A stretch of 64,000 bases of DNA, from contig OZ231128.1 of NCBI GenBank assembly GCA_965153355.1, forward strand, positions 46,934,001 to 46,998,000. The letters run 5' to 3'. The translations under genes were made by a program, and so were the position numbers. The notes below the pieces were generated by a model. It searched no databases, was not told where the DNA came from, and saw only the letters and a program-made list of their open reading frames with translations. Within the stretch, counting starts at the first letter, position 1. Each line of letters begins with the position of its first letter. This document shows positions 36,312-46,998 of this stretch, piece by piece. The DNA comes from Flaccisagitta enflata. Its lineage: Eukaryota; Chaetognatha; Sagittoidea; Aphragmophora.

Positions 36312-36620
36312 TATTTGCATGCTCAAACAAGCTTAAATACACTCCATTATTGATCCTACTTAAAATGATAATAAATAGAAAAAAATTTCATTTGAATTTT
36401 TCATAAACAAATATTTAAGATATCATAACGCGAAAAATATTTGTCGTAGAGCATTTTGCTTGGCGCCAAATGAAAGAGAATTATAAAATTTACTTACCCT
36501 ATCAATTTTGTCGGAGGGTGCAATGGCTCGATGGAGGTTCTCATAAGAAAATGAAAACCATGTTTCTCTGGAATATATCAAAAAGTTGAAGACTGACTTT
36601 GACTTTTTTCCCGATTACAG

Positions 36621-36863
36621 AAATTGCTGTGACCAAGGTAACACTTTGGGCTGGAGATTACGTCACATTGAATTGTTCTGATGGAACAAAACTAAAAGAA
36701 GCACAAGAGGGAAATTGGTCCAATGCAGCCAATTTGACCCATTTATTGCCGCAACTTACTGACATTGGCTGGACATTTTCACCAGTCCTGGAGGAGCATT
36801 CAAAGAATTATCCATGTCGTGATGGACCTATTTCATACCATTTTGTATTAGAAGTAATGACAG
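36621..36863 (+). CDS. Ig-like domain exon of the receptor-type ROCO gene
   Basis: Acceptor AG 36619-36620, donor GTATTC at 36864, phase 1-1, 243 bp. It reads VTLWAGDYVTLNCSDG, then DIGWTFSPVLEEHSKNYPC and a closing strand YHFVLEVM. A cysteine after a V-L pair, a central tryptophan and a Y-x-C near the end fit an Ig-like fold. Several N-glycosylation sequons are present (NCS, NWS, NLT). It is probably the membrane-proximal ectodomain. The match is by pattern only, so a different beta-sandwich is possible. Confidence 0.7.
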
Positions 36864-36904
36864 GTATTCTGAATTTGAATTTAAGTGATGTAAACTCCAG
36901 TAAT

Positions 36905-37690
36905 ACGTACCCTGTCTTCAAAAGCAACTGTAACCAGCAAAAGATGTATTATGCGATAACTATTCCCATAACAAAATTCCGATTTTTTGTATCTTAAAAG
37001 ATATTAACTGCGGTTTCCTCATGCAAAATTTCAGCACTTTTTATCAAGTGGTTTAGCTTCTGCACCATTTTAAAGATGAAAACCAATATTGGCGATACAG
37101 CTTTCTATTTCAGTCATAAATGGGGGCGTTTGACTTCAAACCTATGTAACTTTTAAACGCTTTGAGCTAAAATTCTGGGATTGGTCTCAAATTGAAGATT
37201 TTTTGAAGGAGAAAATATCAGGTCTTAGAAAAACCCACAATTTGATTTATTTGTTAAGTTTTTATTGAGTTTATCCCTGATTTTTTCATATTCCAACACC
37301 ATTTCAAATTGAAAAATAATTTTTTTCGATTACAATATCTTATGATTATATATAATATGAAAGAAAAATTTATTAGTAATAAAGATAATTTAGTATGGGA
37401 TCAATACAGATACTCAAAATCAATTTTTTTTCTATTTGCACCAGGTTAGATAGATTAACTCTTTTCATTCTATATAAAACTCGCAATATTCGGAGGAAAT
37501 TTGGGTAGTTTTCAAAATCATGTAGAAGCTAAACCACTTGATAAAAAGTGCTGAAATTTTGCATGAAGAAACCGCAGTTGATATGCTTTAAGATAGAAAA
37601 AATCCGAATTTTGTCATGGGAATAATTATTGCATAATACATCTTTTGCTGGTTACAGTTGCTTTTGAAGACAGGGTAGGCAAGATTACCG
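36905..37690. mobile_element. Long foldback element in the Ig-TM intron
   Basis: Left arm 36905-37085 with CCTGTCTTCAAAAGCAACTG and TTATCAAGTGGTTTAGCTTC. The right arm 37510-37680 carries the reverse complements GAAGCTAAACCACTTGATAA and CAGTTGCTTTTGAAGACAGG. Inside lies CTGGGATTGGTCTCAAATTG (37177), the motif shared by the other palindromes. Confidence 0.85.
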
Positions 37691-38030
37691 CAGGCCTGTA
37701 TATTCTTGAGTTTCCCCCCCCCCCCGGTGGGGGGGGGGGGAAAATCAAAGGGTCTGGAGATGGGGAAGGAAATCTAAGGGGGAAAAAAGAGAAAAAAAGG
37801 AAATTTGAGGAAAATGTAACTTTTTACAGTACCAAATCATAAAACTCAATTAGTAGAACACAATTTAACACTATTTAAACCTTAACTACATAGTTTTATT
37901 GCTATATGGGGAAAAAAATCATGGATATAATAACGCGACGCGACGCGTCGCGGGGAAGAAAATCAAAGGCAGGGGGGGGGGGAAAAAAATCAAAAGCGAC
38001 TCAAGAATATACACCTCTGGATTACCGTAG
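37690..38030. repeat. Homopolymer C/G palindrome region
   Basis: TATATTCTTGAGTTT leads into C12-GGT-G12 (37711-37740). A G10 run and GACTCAAGAATATACACC at 37970-38013 form the inverse, so the segment is itself an imperfect inverted repeat. CGCGACGCGACGCGTCGCGG lies at 37934-37954. Confidence 0.6.
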
Positions 38031-38195
38031 TCCCAAGATAGGCAAAGAAGTGTGTTCAACTTTACGACGGTTCACAATCAAGATTTTTGGCTCGTACGTC
38101 GAGAAGCATGACATCAGCTAGTGTTTCAAATTTCAGGACAATCGCATTAATAGTTTAGAAGTTACGGCCTTTTTCATACTTAAAAGTTTTTTGTA

Positions 38196-38421
38196 AACAA
38201 GGCCGGATACACGGCTACCCCAGTCCCGTGCGGGTGGGCAGGAGCCATAATTGACGTCAGTGGAACATTTGGGCAGGAGCAATAAGGCCAAAAACCCCAT
38301 AAACGCCGAAAAAGTAAAGTGTGACCGACGGACGGACCGACGGACGGACCGACGGACGGACCGACGGACGGACCGACGGACCGACAAAGCGGGGTGTAGA
38401 GTTGCGTAGCACGCGACTAAA
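38196..38421 (-). mobile_element. AGTCGCG family, short copy
   Basis: Begins AACAAGGCCGGATACACGGC then TACCCCAGTCCCGTGCGGG. It has ACGCCGAAAAAGT, then (CCGACGGACGGA)n, and ends GCGTAGCACGCGACTAAAAA. It lies in the 9.9-kb receptor intron. Confidence 0.88.
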
Positions 38422-39985
38422 AAGTGAAAATACAAGATTTTGGATCTAGGCAAATCAAACTATTTCCTATTGATTGCACCCCACTTTTTTTTCCAAAAAA
38501 AATTTTTCAATAAGGGCTTTTTTGGGGGCCCTTAGAGGCCGCTAAAAAGAAAATGATGTTTAGTTAAAGCCGATGGCGAGAGAATTTGAATCTCCGTCAA
38601 ACAAAACCAAGAACACCTAGATCAGTGGTGATTTGCGCCTTCAATGACTCTCAACACTTCAGGGGGCGAGTTTTTTTCAAATTGAGATGCGCATTCAGCC
38701 TTAGAAATTTTTAGTTGTTGCCCGTTCCCTACCCAAGATCCTGGATACACATTACCACGCGAATCAATACAAAAGACGCACTTTTAAACGACCATTTTTG
38801 CCATTTCATCATTTATTGATTTCAAGTTGAATGCTTTGCAGTATTGAAAAGCTCAGCTTATAAGCTTTCAGTAGGGTTATAAAATGTATTCATCGAATTT
38901 GGTCAAAAAGTCCTATACTTGTCAGAAACTAACTCCAGAGACATGCTGAGTAGATTATCTGGTAAGAATAACACTTTTTGGCCCAGTTTCAACTCATTTG
39001 ACCAGCTTCAAACATTGAAAAACGCCGAGATCTCATTGTTCATTTTTCAAAGGGACACTTTTTCAAGAAAAATTTATAAAAAATAGTAAAAATTGTAGAA
39101 ACATTTTACCAAATAGGTAAATCGATGCAAAATTGCCTGAGGAATCGAAAAAAATTGGTTTCGAGTTGAAATTTTCAACCATTTTTGAGTTATAGCGCTT
39201 TTTGTGCAGGGTTAAAAAAAATATGCCATTTTCTGAAATTATTTCATGCACTGGGAGAGACTTTTACCCCCCTTAACCTTGTCCGATTTCGATAAAATTT
39301 TAACTGTAGCTTCTTTACATCTTGTACTTCCACCATCTAAAATTTCATGACATTTGGACAATGTTAAGATGCCCAAATTAGACTTGGAAGTGGAAAATAG
39401 ACAAATCGAATTTTTGAAAAATTAACTTCTATGTGGGGACATTGCCAAATTATGTAGGGGAGGGGTCAACCATGACCCAAAATTTTTTGTTGGGGTCGTT
39501 AATGATCTCCAAAAAAAAATTCAGCCCTTGTTTAGCATTTTTTGCCTGTCAAAAAAAAAAATAAATTGAAATCGCTATCATGTGCAAAATGTCAAAAAAT
39601 CATAAATTTTGGCATCTGGAAGGTAACACCTCTCCTGTAAACCACCAGTGCTTCAGAGTTCACATGATTTTATAATCATCAATCGCATTTGGTCTGGTGT
39701 AACAAGAAAAATTTCAGTTGGAAGGCTTAAATTAATGTCCAAAAGGCCTGAAAATAGTTATTTTGGGGGTACCAGAGGCAAAAAAACAATCATTTAACCC
39801 CCTAAAACTGGTTCGATATTCATGAAATATTTACTGTAAATTTTCAACGTCATGCATTACTTTGACCTAAAATTTTATGATGATCGGGCCATATTAACAT
39901 GCCCAAATTAGAGTCAAAAGTCAAAAATCGATGTATCGGGCTGGCTGTTTTTCCGTCGGGTTTTGCAATATTGTGCAGAGAGAGC
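38422..39985. other. Intronic AT-rich sequence
   Basis: I see no exon, RNA gene or clear repeat here. Confidence 0.4.
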
Positions 39986-40445
39986 CCGACAGGCTCTGTC
40001 CAGAAATCTATTAAATAATAATGTCAAATTAGCCCTTTCAAACCTGGATTTAGCCCTTGAGAGCTCAAATCAGCTTTTCAGAGCTCATATTTGCCCTCAA
40101 TACCTCAAATCAGCCCTCCTTACCTCAAATCCGCCCTCCAGGCCTCCAATCAGCTCTTTAGACCACAAATTTGTCCTCTAGGCCTCAAGCCTACCCCACC
40201 AAACCTCGAATCTGCTCTTTTGGACAAGTTTCTGCTCTGCAGACTTCAAATCTGCCTTCAATGACCCCTATCCATCTTTTCAGACCTGATATACCTCAGG
40301 ACATCTCGAAATTCACCCCTGCGTTCAACAGATATCAGCCCTTTAGGGCCGTTGCCCTGCTCTCACTCCACTACTTCACTTGATCACTCCAAGCAGAGCA
40401 TTGGGTACCACTGACCATGTGCGATCCTTGGACAGTCAGCGGACA
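39985..40445 (-). repeat. Fragment of a long AGTCGCG-family element
   Basis: A degenerate 20-24-bp array built on CCTCAAATCAGCCCTC (40040-40300) is followed by CAGCCCTTTAGGGCCGTTGC and GGGTACCACTGACCATG. These are the internal modules seen in the copies at 26, 52 and 53 kb. Neither terminal palindrome is present. Confidence 0.65.
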
Positions 40446-40745
40446 AAACATAATAGGTATATATATCATACCATTGGTTTTGATCCAACATGCTGATAGA
40501 AAACAAAATACTGTTAGTAACAACTGGAGGTTGAAATTACACCCGCTTGTAATGTTACAAAATTGTAGCATTACAGCCGGCTGTAATTCTAACAACTCGT
40601 TGTTGCATACATTTTGTTTGTTAGAGCCGGCTGTAACTTGAGCAACTGGTTATCGCATACAATATTTTGTTATTGAGCAGTATGTTAGATCGAAGCCAAT
40701 GGTATGATATATATACCTACAGTGTTTTATCCACTGACTGTGGAT
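40430..40745. mobile_element. Inverted repeat, about 310 bp
   Basis: ATAGGTATATATATCATACC ATTGG on the left and CCAATGGTATGATATATATA CC on the right, with GTCAGCGGACAAAACA and TGTTTTATCCACTGAC further out. The interior has two AGAGCCGGCTGTAA/ACAGCCGGCTGTAA units. Confidence 0.7.
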
Positions 40746-41149
40746 GACTAGTTTAGAGCTGGCTCTGAGCCCGGTGGGCTCTCTCTGATTTGGTGAGACA
40801 TGTTTCGATGTCAGGATCAAATGGATTTGATCATGTTTGTTGATCAATTTCAATTTCTGTTTGCGAATTGAGTGTTACTTAAAAGTAATAAGTCAGAGAG
40901 CAAATGATTTGTTACTTAAATGTAAAAAGTCGCATTTCTAGTCATCATGTAATCTGACATTGACTTTTTTTAAACATCTTGTTCAGTAAGGGCCACTTGG
41001 TCGCTTGCTTAGTTTGTTCGCTCGCACCACTCATTCGCTTTTGCAGCCAACTGCTTTGCTACACTCGCTTTGCTCCCTCGCTCCCTTGCTTTCTCGCTCC
41101 CTTGCCCGCTCGCTCACTCGCTTGCTCGCTCACTTGATATCCAAGTCAG

Positions 41150-44105
41150 TGGTCTCAATTTCCGAGTCTGGTCTCAATTTCCGAGTCTATGATCTCGATA
41201 TCCAATTCTGAGGTTTCCATTTCCGAGTCTGTGGTCTCGATTTACGAGTCTTTGGTCTCGATTTACGAGTCTTTGGTCTCGATTTACGAGTCTGTGGTCT
41301 CGATTTACGAGTCTGTGGTCTCGATTTACGAGTCTGTGGTCTCGATTTACGAGTCTGTGGTCTCGATTTACGAGTCTGTGGTCTCGATTTACGAGTCTGT
41401 GGTCTCGATTTCCGAGTCTGTGGTCTCGATTTACAAGTATGTGGTCTCGATTTCCGAGTCTGTGGTCTCGATTTACGAGTCTGTGGTCTCGATTTACGAG
41501 TCTGTGGTCTCCATTTACGAGTCTGTGGTCACAATTTACGAGTCTGTGGTCTCGATTGACAAGTCAGTGTTCTCGATTGACAAGTCAGTGTTCTCGATTG
41601 ACGAGTCTGTGGTCTCAATTGAAGTCTGTGGTCTCAATTTACGCATCTGTGGTCAGAATTTACGCATCTGTTGTCTCGATTGACGAGTCTGTGGTCTCGA
41701 TTGACGAGTCTGTGGTCTCGATTGACGAGTCTGTGGTCTCGATTGACGAGTCTGTGGTCTCGATTGACGAGTCTGTGGTCTCGATTGACGAGTCTGGGGT
41801 CTCGATTGACGAGTCTGTGGTCTCGATTTACAAGTCTGTGGTCTCGATTGACGAGTCTGTGGTCTCGATTTCCGAGTCTGTGGTCTCGATTTCCGAGTCT
41901 GTGGTCTCGATTGACGAGTCTGTGGTCTCAATTTCCGAGTCTGTGGTCTCGATTTTCGAGTCTGTGGTCTCGATTTTCGAGTCTGTGGGTCTCGATTTCC
42001 CGAGTCTGTGGTCTCGATTTCCGAGTCAGGTCTCGATTTCCGAGTCTGTGGTCTCGATTTCGAGTCTGTGGTCTCGATTTCCGAGTCTGTGGTCTCGATT
42101 TCCGAGTCTGTGGTCTCGATTTCCGAGTCTGTGGTCTCGATTTCCGAGTCTGTGGTCTCGATTTCCGAGTCTGTGGTCTCGATTTCCGAGTCTGTGGTCT
42201 CGATTTCCGAGTCTGTGGTCTCGATTTCCGATTCTGTGGTCTCGATTTCCGAGTCTGTGGTCTCGATTTCCGAGTCTGTGGTCTCGATTTCCGAGTCTGT
42301 GGTCTCGATTTCCGAGTCTGTGGTCTCGATTTCCGAGTCTGTGGTCTCGATTTCCGAGTCTGTGGTCTCGATTTCCGAGTCTGTGGTCTCGATTTCCGAG
42401 TCTGTGGTCTCGATTTCCGAGTCTGTGGTCTCGATTTCCGAGTCTGTGGTCTCGATTTCCGAGTCTGTGGTTGATTTCCGAGTCTGTGGTCTCGATTTCC
42501 GAGTCTGTGGTCTCGATTTCCGAGTCTGTGGTCTCGATTTCCGAGTCTGTGGTCTCGATTTCCGAGTCTGTGGTCTCGATTTCCGAGTCTGTGGTCTCGA
42601 TTTCCGAGTCTGTGGTCTCGATTTCCGAGTCTGTGGTCTCGATTTCCGAGTCTGTGGTCTCGATTTCCGAGTCTGTGGTCTCGATTTCCGAGTCTGTGGT
42701 CTCGATTTCCGAGTCTGTGGTCTCGATTTCCGAGTCTGTGGTCTCGATTTCCGAGTCTGTGGTCTCGATTTCCGAGTCTGTGGTCTCGATTTCCGAGTCT
42801 GTGGTCTCGATTTCCGAGTCTGTGGTCTCGATTTCCGAGTCTGTGGTCTCGATTTCCGAGTCTGTGGTCTCGATTTCCGAGTCTGTGGTCTCGATTTCCG
42901 AGTCTGTGGTCTCGATTTCCGAGTCTGTGGTCTCGATTTCCGAGTCTGTGGTCTCGATTTCCGAGTCTGTGGTCTCGATTTCCGAGTCTGTGGTCTCGAT
43001 TTCGAGTCTGTGTGTCTCGATTTCAGAGTCTGTGTCTGATTTCCGAGTCTGTGGTCTCGATTTCCGAGTCTGTGGTCTCGATTTCCGAGTCTGTGGTCTC
43101 GATTTCCGAGTCTGTGGTCTCGATTTCCGAGTCTGTGGTCTCGATTTCCGAGTCTGTGGTCTCGATTTCCGAGTCTGTGGTCTCGATTTCCGAGTCTGTG
43201 GTCTCGATTTCCGAGTCTGTGGTCTCGATTTCCGAGTCTGTGGTCTCGATTTCCGAGTCTGTGGTCTCGATTTCCGAGTCTGTGGTCTCGATTTCCGAGT
43301 CTGTGGTCTCGATTTCCGAGTCTGTGGTCTCGATTTCCGAGTCTGTGGTCTCGATTTCCGAGTCTGTGGTCTCGATTTCCGAGTCTGTGGTCTCGATTTC
43401 CGAGTCTGTGGTCTCGATTTCCGAGTCTGTGGTCTCGATTTCCGAGTCTGTGGTCTCGATTTCCTAGTCTGTGGTCTCGATTTCCGAGTCTGTGGTCTCG
43501 ATTTCTGAGTCTGTGGTCTCGATTTCCGAGTCTGTGGTCTCGATTTCCGAGTCTGTGGTCTCGATTTCCGAGTCTGTGGTCTCGATTTCCGAGTCTGTGG
43601 TCTCGATTTCCGAGTCTGTGGTCTCGATTTCCGAGTCTGTGGTCTCGATTTCCGAGTCTGTGGTCTCGATTTCCGAGTCTGTGGGCTCGATATCCGAGTC
43701 TGTGGGCGCGATTTCCAAGTCTGTGGGCGCAGTTTCCGAGTCTGTGGGCGCGATTTCCGAGTGTGTGGGCGCGATTTCCGAGTGTGTGGGCGCGATTTCC
43801 GAGTGTGTGGGCGCGATTTCCGAGTCTGTGGGCGCGATTTCCGAGTCTGTGGGCGCGATTTCCGAGTCTGTGGGCGCGATTTCCGAGTCTGTGGGCGCGA
43901 TTTCCGAGTCTGTGGGCGCGATTTCCGAGTCTTTGGACGCGATTTTCGAGTCTGTGGGCGCGATTTTCGAGTCTGTGGGCGCGATTTTCGAGTCTGTGGG
44001 CGCGATTTTCGAGTCTGTGGGCGCGATTTTCTAGTCTGTGGGCGCGATTTCCGAGTAGCTGGGCGCGATTTCCGAGTCGCTGGGCGCGATTTCCGAGTCC
44101 GTGTA
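41150..44105. repeat. 3-kb, 21-bp minisatellite (GTCTCGATTTCCGAGTCTG plus TG)
   Basis: About 140 head-to-tail units. Variants come in blocks: ATTTACGAG (41215-41560), ATTGACGAG (41560-41920), ATTTCCGAG (41920-43690), then GGCGCG replacing GTCTCG (43690-44100), with ATTTTCGAG near 43940-44035. No unit contains a stop in any forward frame, so frames of up to 689 codons (SESVVSI, FRVCGLD, SLWSRFP repeats) arise. These are artefacts. The array lies in the intron 36864-46793. Confidence 0.95.
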
Positions 44106-45118
44106 AAGTTGATAGCGCCTACAGTAGATGCTGTTGACGACCAACTTGGCGAATATGATGTTCAAGGGCCCTAAATTTTTTCGAGAGTGTAGACGCTAAC
44201 TAGATATAACTGCACAAAAAATTCTATAAAATTTGACCAGGTATTTTTTGAGTTATGACTGCTTAAAGTTGCAGATGCATGGATATGGATGAAGCAGTTG
44301 ACAAGCCATTGCAGGTGCTCGAGTGTGTCGTACATGCATACAGCGTGTACCCGCAAAATGATGGTAGGTTCCTACAAAGATTGATGAAGATTGGTCAAGT
44401 GGTTTCTCCGTGATGGTGGTTTTTGTCTACAGACAGTTGCTGGAGTTGTTGAGGAAGCAGTTGACGAGAGGTTGGAGGCCTCTTTGAGTGGGATTGTCAA
44501 CGAGGAACCATCATTTTCATATTCTTCATGAAAAGAGGATTCGATTGATATGCTGAAACATATACATTATCGGTAATTATCTATAAAAATGGTGCAGGAA
44601 GAAAAAATCTTCCTCTGATCCGTCTTTATAACAACCGCAACTTCGCGGCGCCTAAACGAAGACAACAACCTTGATGATTTTTTGCTGAATAAATTTTTTT
44701 AACACACGCGAGGCTCTAGCGTCGGTCAGCGTCCACCGATTTGAATGCGGTTTTTTACTCTAGCTCAATTTTTTTACAGAGCAGGTCTCTGATAGTGAAT
44801 TCAAGACAATTCGCAATACACCTCGCAGAGAATTAACCACGAAGTTAAAAAATATTTGATGATCTGTCAAAAATCTTTTTGAGCTAATTTTGTCGCAATT
44901 TTTTCAGCGTTTATCGATGCGAATGTCAAGTTTCATATTGTGCATGCTAATTATGACTGGTGTACATAGTTATGGATATATATATTCATGATAGAAGGGT
45001 TAGAATATCGCAACGCATTTGAAATTTTGTGAAAGCTAACAAAAATTGAAATGAGGGAATTGGCCAGCATTTTATAACCCTACTTTAAGAATCAAAAAGA
45101 AAAAGTTCTTAATCTTGA

Positions 45119-45120
<2 letters not shown>
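44106..45120. other. Intronic sequence without recognisable features
   Basis: AT-rich, no supported exon or repeat. Confidence 0.4.

Positions 45121-45202
<82 letters not shown>
45121..45202. repeat. (GA)n microsatellite
   Basis: About 40 uninterrupted GA units. Confidence 0.97.
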
Positions 45203-45205
<3 letters not shown>

Positions 45206-45269
45206 TTGTAAAAACAAAAGTAGAAATAGTAAAAACTCGTTTTCATAATTCCATAAGAGAAAAACAATT

Positions 45270-45645
45270 CAAGATAATTAGTGTTTCACTTTGATGCGCT
45301 GTAACCTTTAGACCGTAAGAGATACAGACCTTGGATTGGTCTAGAATGAAAGAAAATTACTCTGACTGAAAAATGTTTGAAAAATTTTTTAAAGTCTTTT
45401 CATTTGGTAAAGAAACAACAAACTTTTTTTAATGATTTTTTTATTTTGTCATGTACTCAAAATAGTAGTAGCCTTTGACTTACTGTAACTTTTAAACGGT
45501 TTTAGATGAAGAACTGGGATTGGTCTAGATTGAAAGAACATTCAAAAATCTTCAAAATTGCTTCTATGAAAAATTTTTTGAACAATTTTTTTGTCTGTTT
45601 CATCAATAAATGACCAAGTGCGTCTTTTTTTTTATTCGCTTGCTA
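45270..45645. repeat. TGGGATTGGTCT-group repeat, two tandem copies
   Basis: ACCTTGGATTGGTCTAGAAT near 45329 and AACTGGGATTGGTCTAGATT near 45510, each preceded by GTAACCTTTAGACCG or GTAACTTTTAAACGG. AAGTGCGTCTTTTTTTTTAT follows at about 45618. Confidence 0.65.
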
Positions 45646-46179
45646 ACCTTAATCGTGTATATGTGGGCAGGGGCAGCGATGTAGAGGGCTATTCAAGCAC
45701 TATGGCAGGAGTGTCAATGCCAAAAATCCAAGAATCAACAAATGTGACCAACTGAGAAACAGACTGATGAATCGAAGGACTGAAAAAGTGTCAGACCAGT
45801 CGACTGACAAACTGACGGACCCAATAGTGGCTTAGACACTGGCTTCAAATAAAATGCAAAACCATTTAAACTACTGTGCATTTTTAGTGATTGTTGGAAA
45901 CACGTTACAGTTTTCTTATGCCAGAGCTCAGGTCAGAGTACAAAACAGGTGAAGGAAAGCAAGACACCAATCCTAACCCATATCACTTTTTCCCCTGCTT
46001 CTTTTTTGATTATTTTTTCAGTGTTTTGCTTTCCCCCACCTGTTCTGCACTCTGATCTTAGCTTTGGCATACAAAACCCGTCACATGTTACCAACATTCA
46101 CTGAAAATACCAAGATTTTTGCTTAGTAGGATGGGAGTTATTACTTATTAAGGTTTTGCATTTTACATTCTGATCCAAA

Positions 46180-46432
46180 GACGGTGTAGAGTCGCGTAGC
46201 AAAAAAAAAAAAAAAAAAGGAAAAAGTCAGACAGACAGATCGACAGACAAATAAGCAGACAAAGAAAAATGTTTTGAATGACCATAAAATAGTTTTAAGC
46301 ACCTTTATAAACATTGAAAATACCTCTAAAACAACTTTGTGACAGACGGACGGACAGACGGACGGACAGACGGATCAATGGACCAACGGAACAGACGAAA
46401 AGCGGCTCATAGAACGCGACTAAAAAACACCC
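46180..46432 (-). repeat. AGTCGCG family fragments
   Basis: GGTGTAGAGTCGCGTAGC at 46182-46200, then a poly-A run. A second end at 46340-46430 has (GACGGACA)n, GCGGCTCATAG and AACGCGACTAAAAAA. Another remnant near 45640-45700 has GTGGGCAGGGGCAG. Confidence 0.65.
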
Positions 46433-46451
46433 AACTCCTAACCCTGTCCAT

Positions 46452-46749
46452 TAGGGTGGTCCGGAAATTTCATATATTGACATACTTGAGCCCTTTGCAC
46501 AAATGTCCAATAAAAGAAGGATTTCTCATAAGCTGGGGTGTGAAATCAAACAAGAAACCTTGTCGGCAAAACTATAGGGTTGCTATGGGGATTTTTTTGC
46601 TGCCATAGGAAGTCTATAGTTTTGCCATCATGGTTAAATCTTCAAATCTAGACCTCTACTTGTGGGAAAACCTTCTTTTTTGGTTTATTTATGCGAAAAT
46701 CTAGAGTATATCATTTTTTGAAATTTGACCCTATTTCGTGACCACCCTA
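46452..46749. mobile_element. MITE with TAGGGTGGTC termini
   Basis: Left end TTAGGGTGGTCCGGAAATTT, right end AAATTTGACCCTATTTCGTG then ACCACCCTA. The ends are imperfect inverted repeats and there is no coding capacity. It lies 45 bp upstream of the transmembrane exon. Confidence 0.7.
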
Positions 46750-46793
46750 CTGTCCATCAAATGAATTTCAATCTTGTCTTTCTAACCCCTCAG

Positions 46794-46898
46794 TTCGTAA
46801 ATTTATGATTCGCTACAGCGGCATCATCTTCCCATCTGGAGCACTTGTAATCGTTGTGCTGGTACTTATTCTTTTAAGAGGAAGGATAAGGACATCTG
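46794..46898 (+). CDS. Transmembrane exon of the receptor-type ROCO gene
   Basis: Acceptor AG 46792-46793, donor GTAAGC at 46899, phase 1-1, 105 bp. It reads VRKFMIRYSGIIFPSG, then ALVIVVLVLILLRGRIRTS. A hydrophobic stretch of about 20 residues is followed at once by arginines. By the positive-inside rule the EGF/Ig modules are outside and the following LRR-Roc part is cytosolic. Confidence 0.82.
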
Positions 46899-46998
46899 GT
46901 AAGCAATCTCCTTCATATCTCCTAACGCAGTTGATCAAACATCTCCTTTTTCAAACATCTCCTTTTTCAAACATCTCCTTTTTCTTTCCACCTACCAG

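Noticed and set aside
41439-43508. 689-codon open frame (SLWSRFP/SESVVSI/FRVCGLD repeats)
   Set aside because: Produced by a 21-bp repeat that has no stop in any forward frame. The frame drifts between three peptide repeats at single-base indels, which a real gene would not tolerate.
41150-44105. CRISPR-like array
   Set aside because: Units are contiguous with no spacers, and the genome is eukaryotic. It is a minisatellite.
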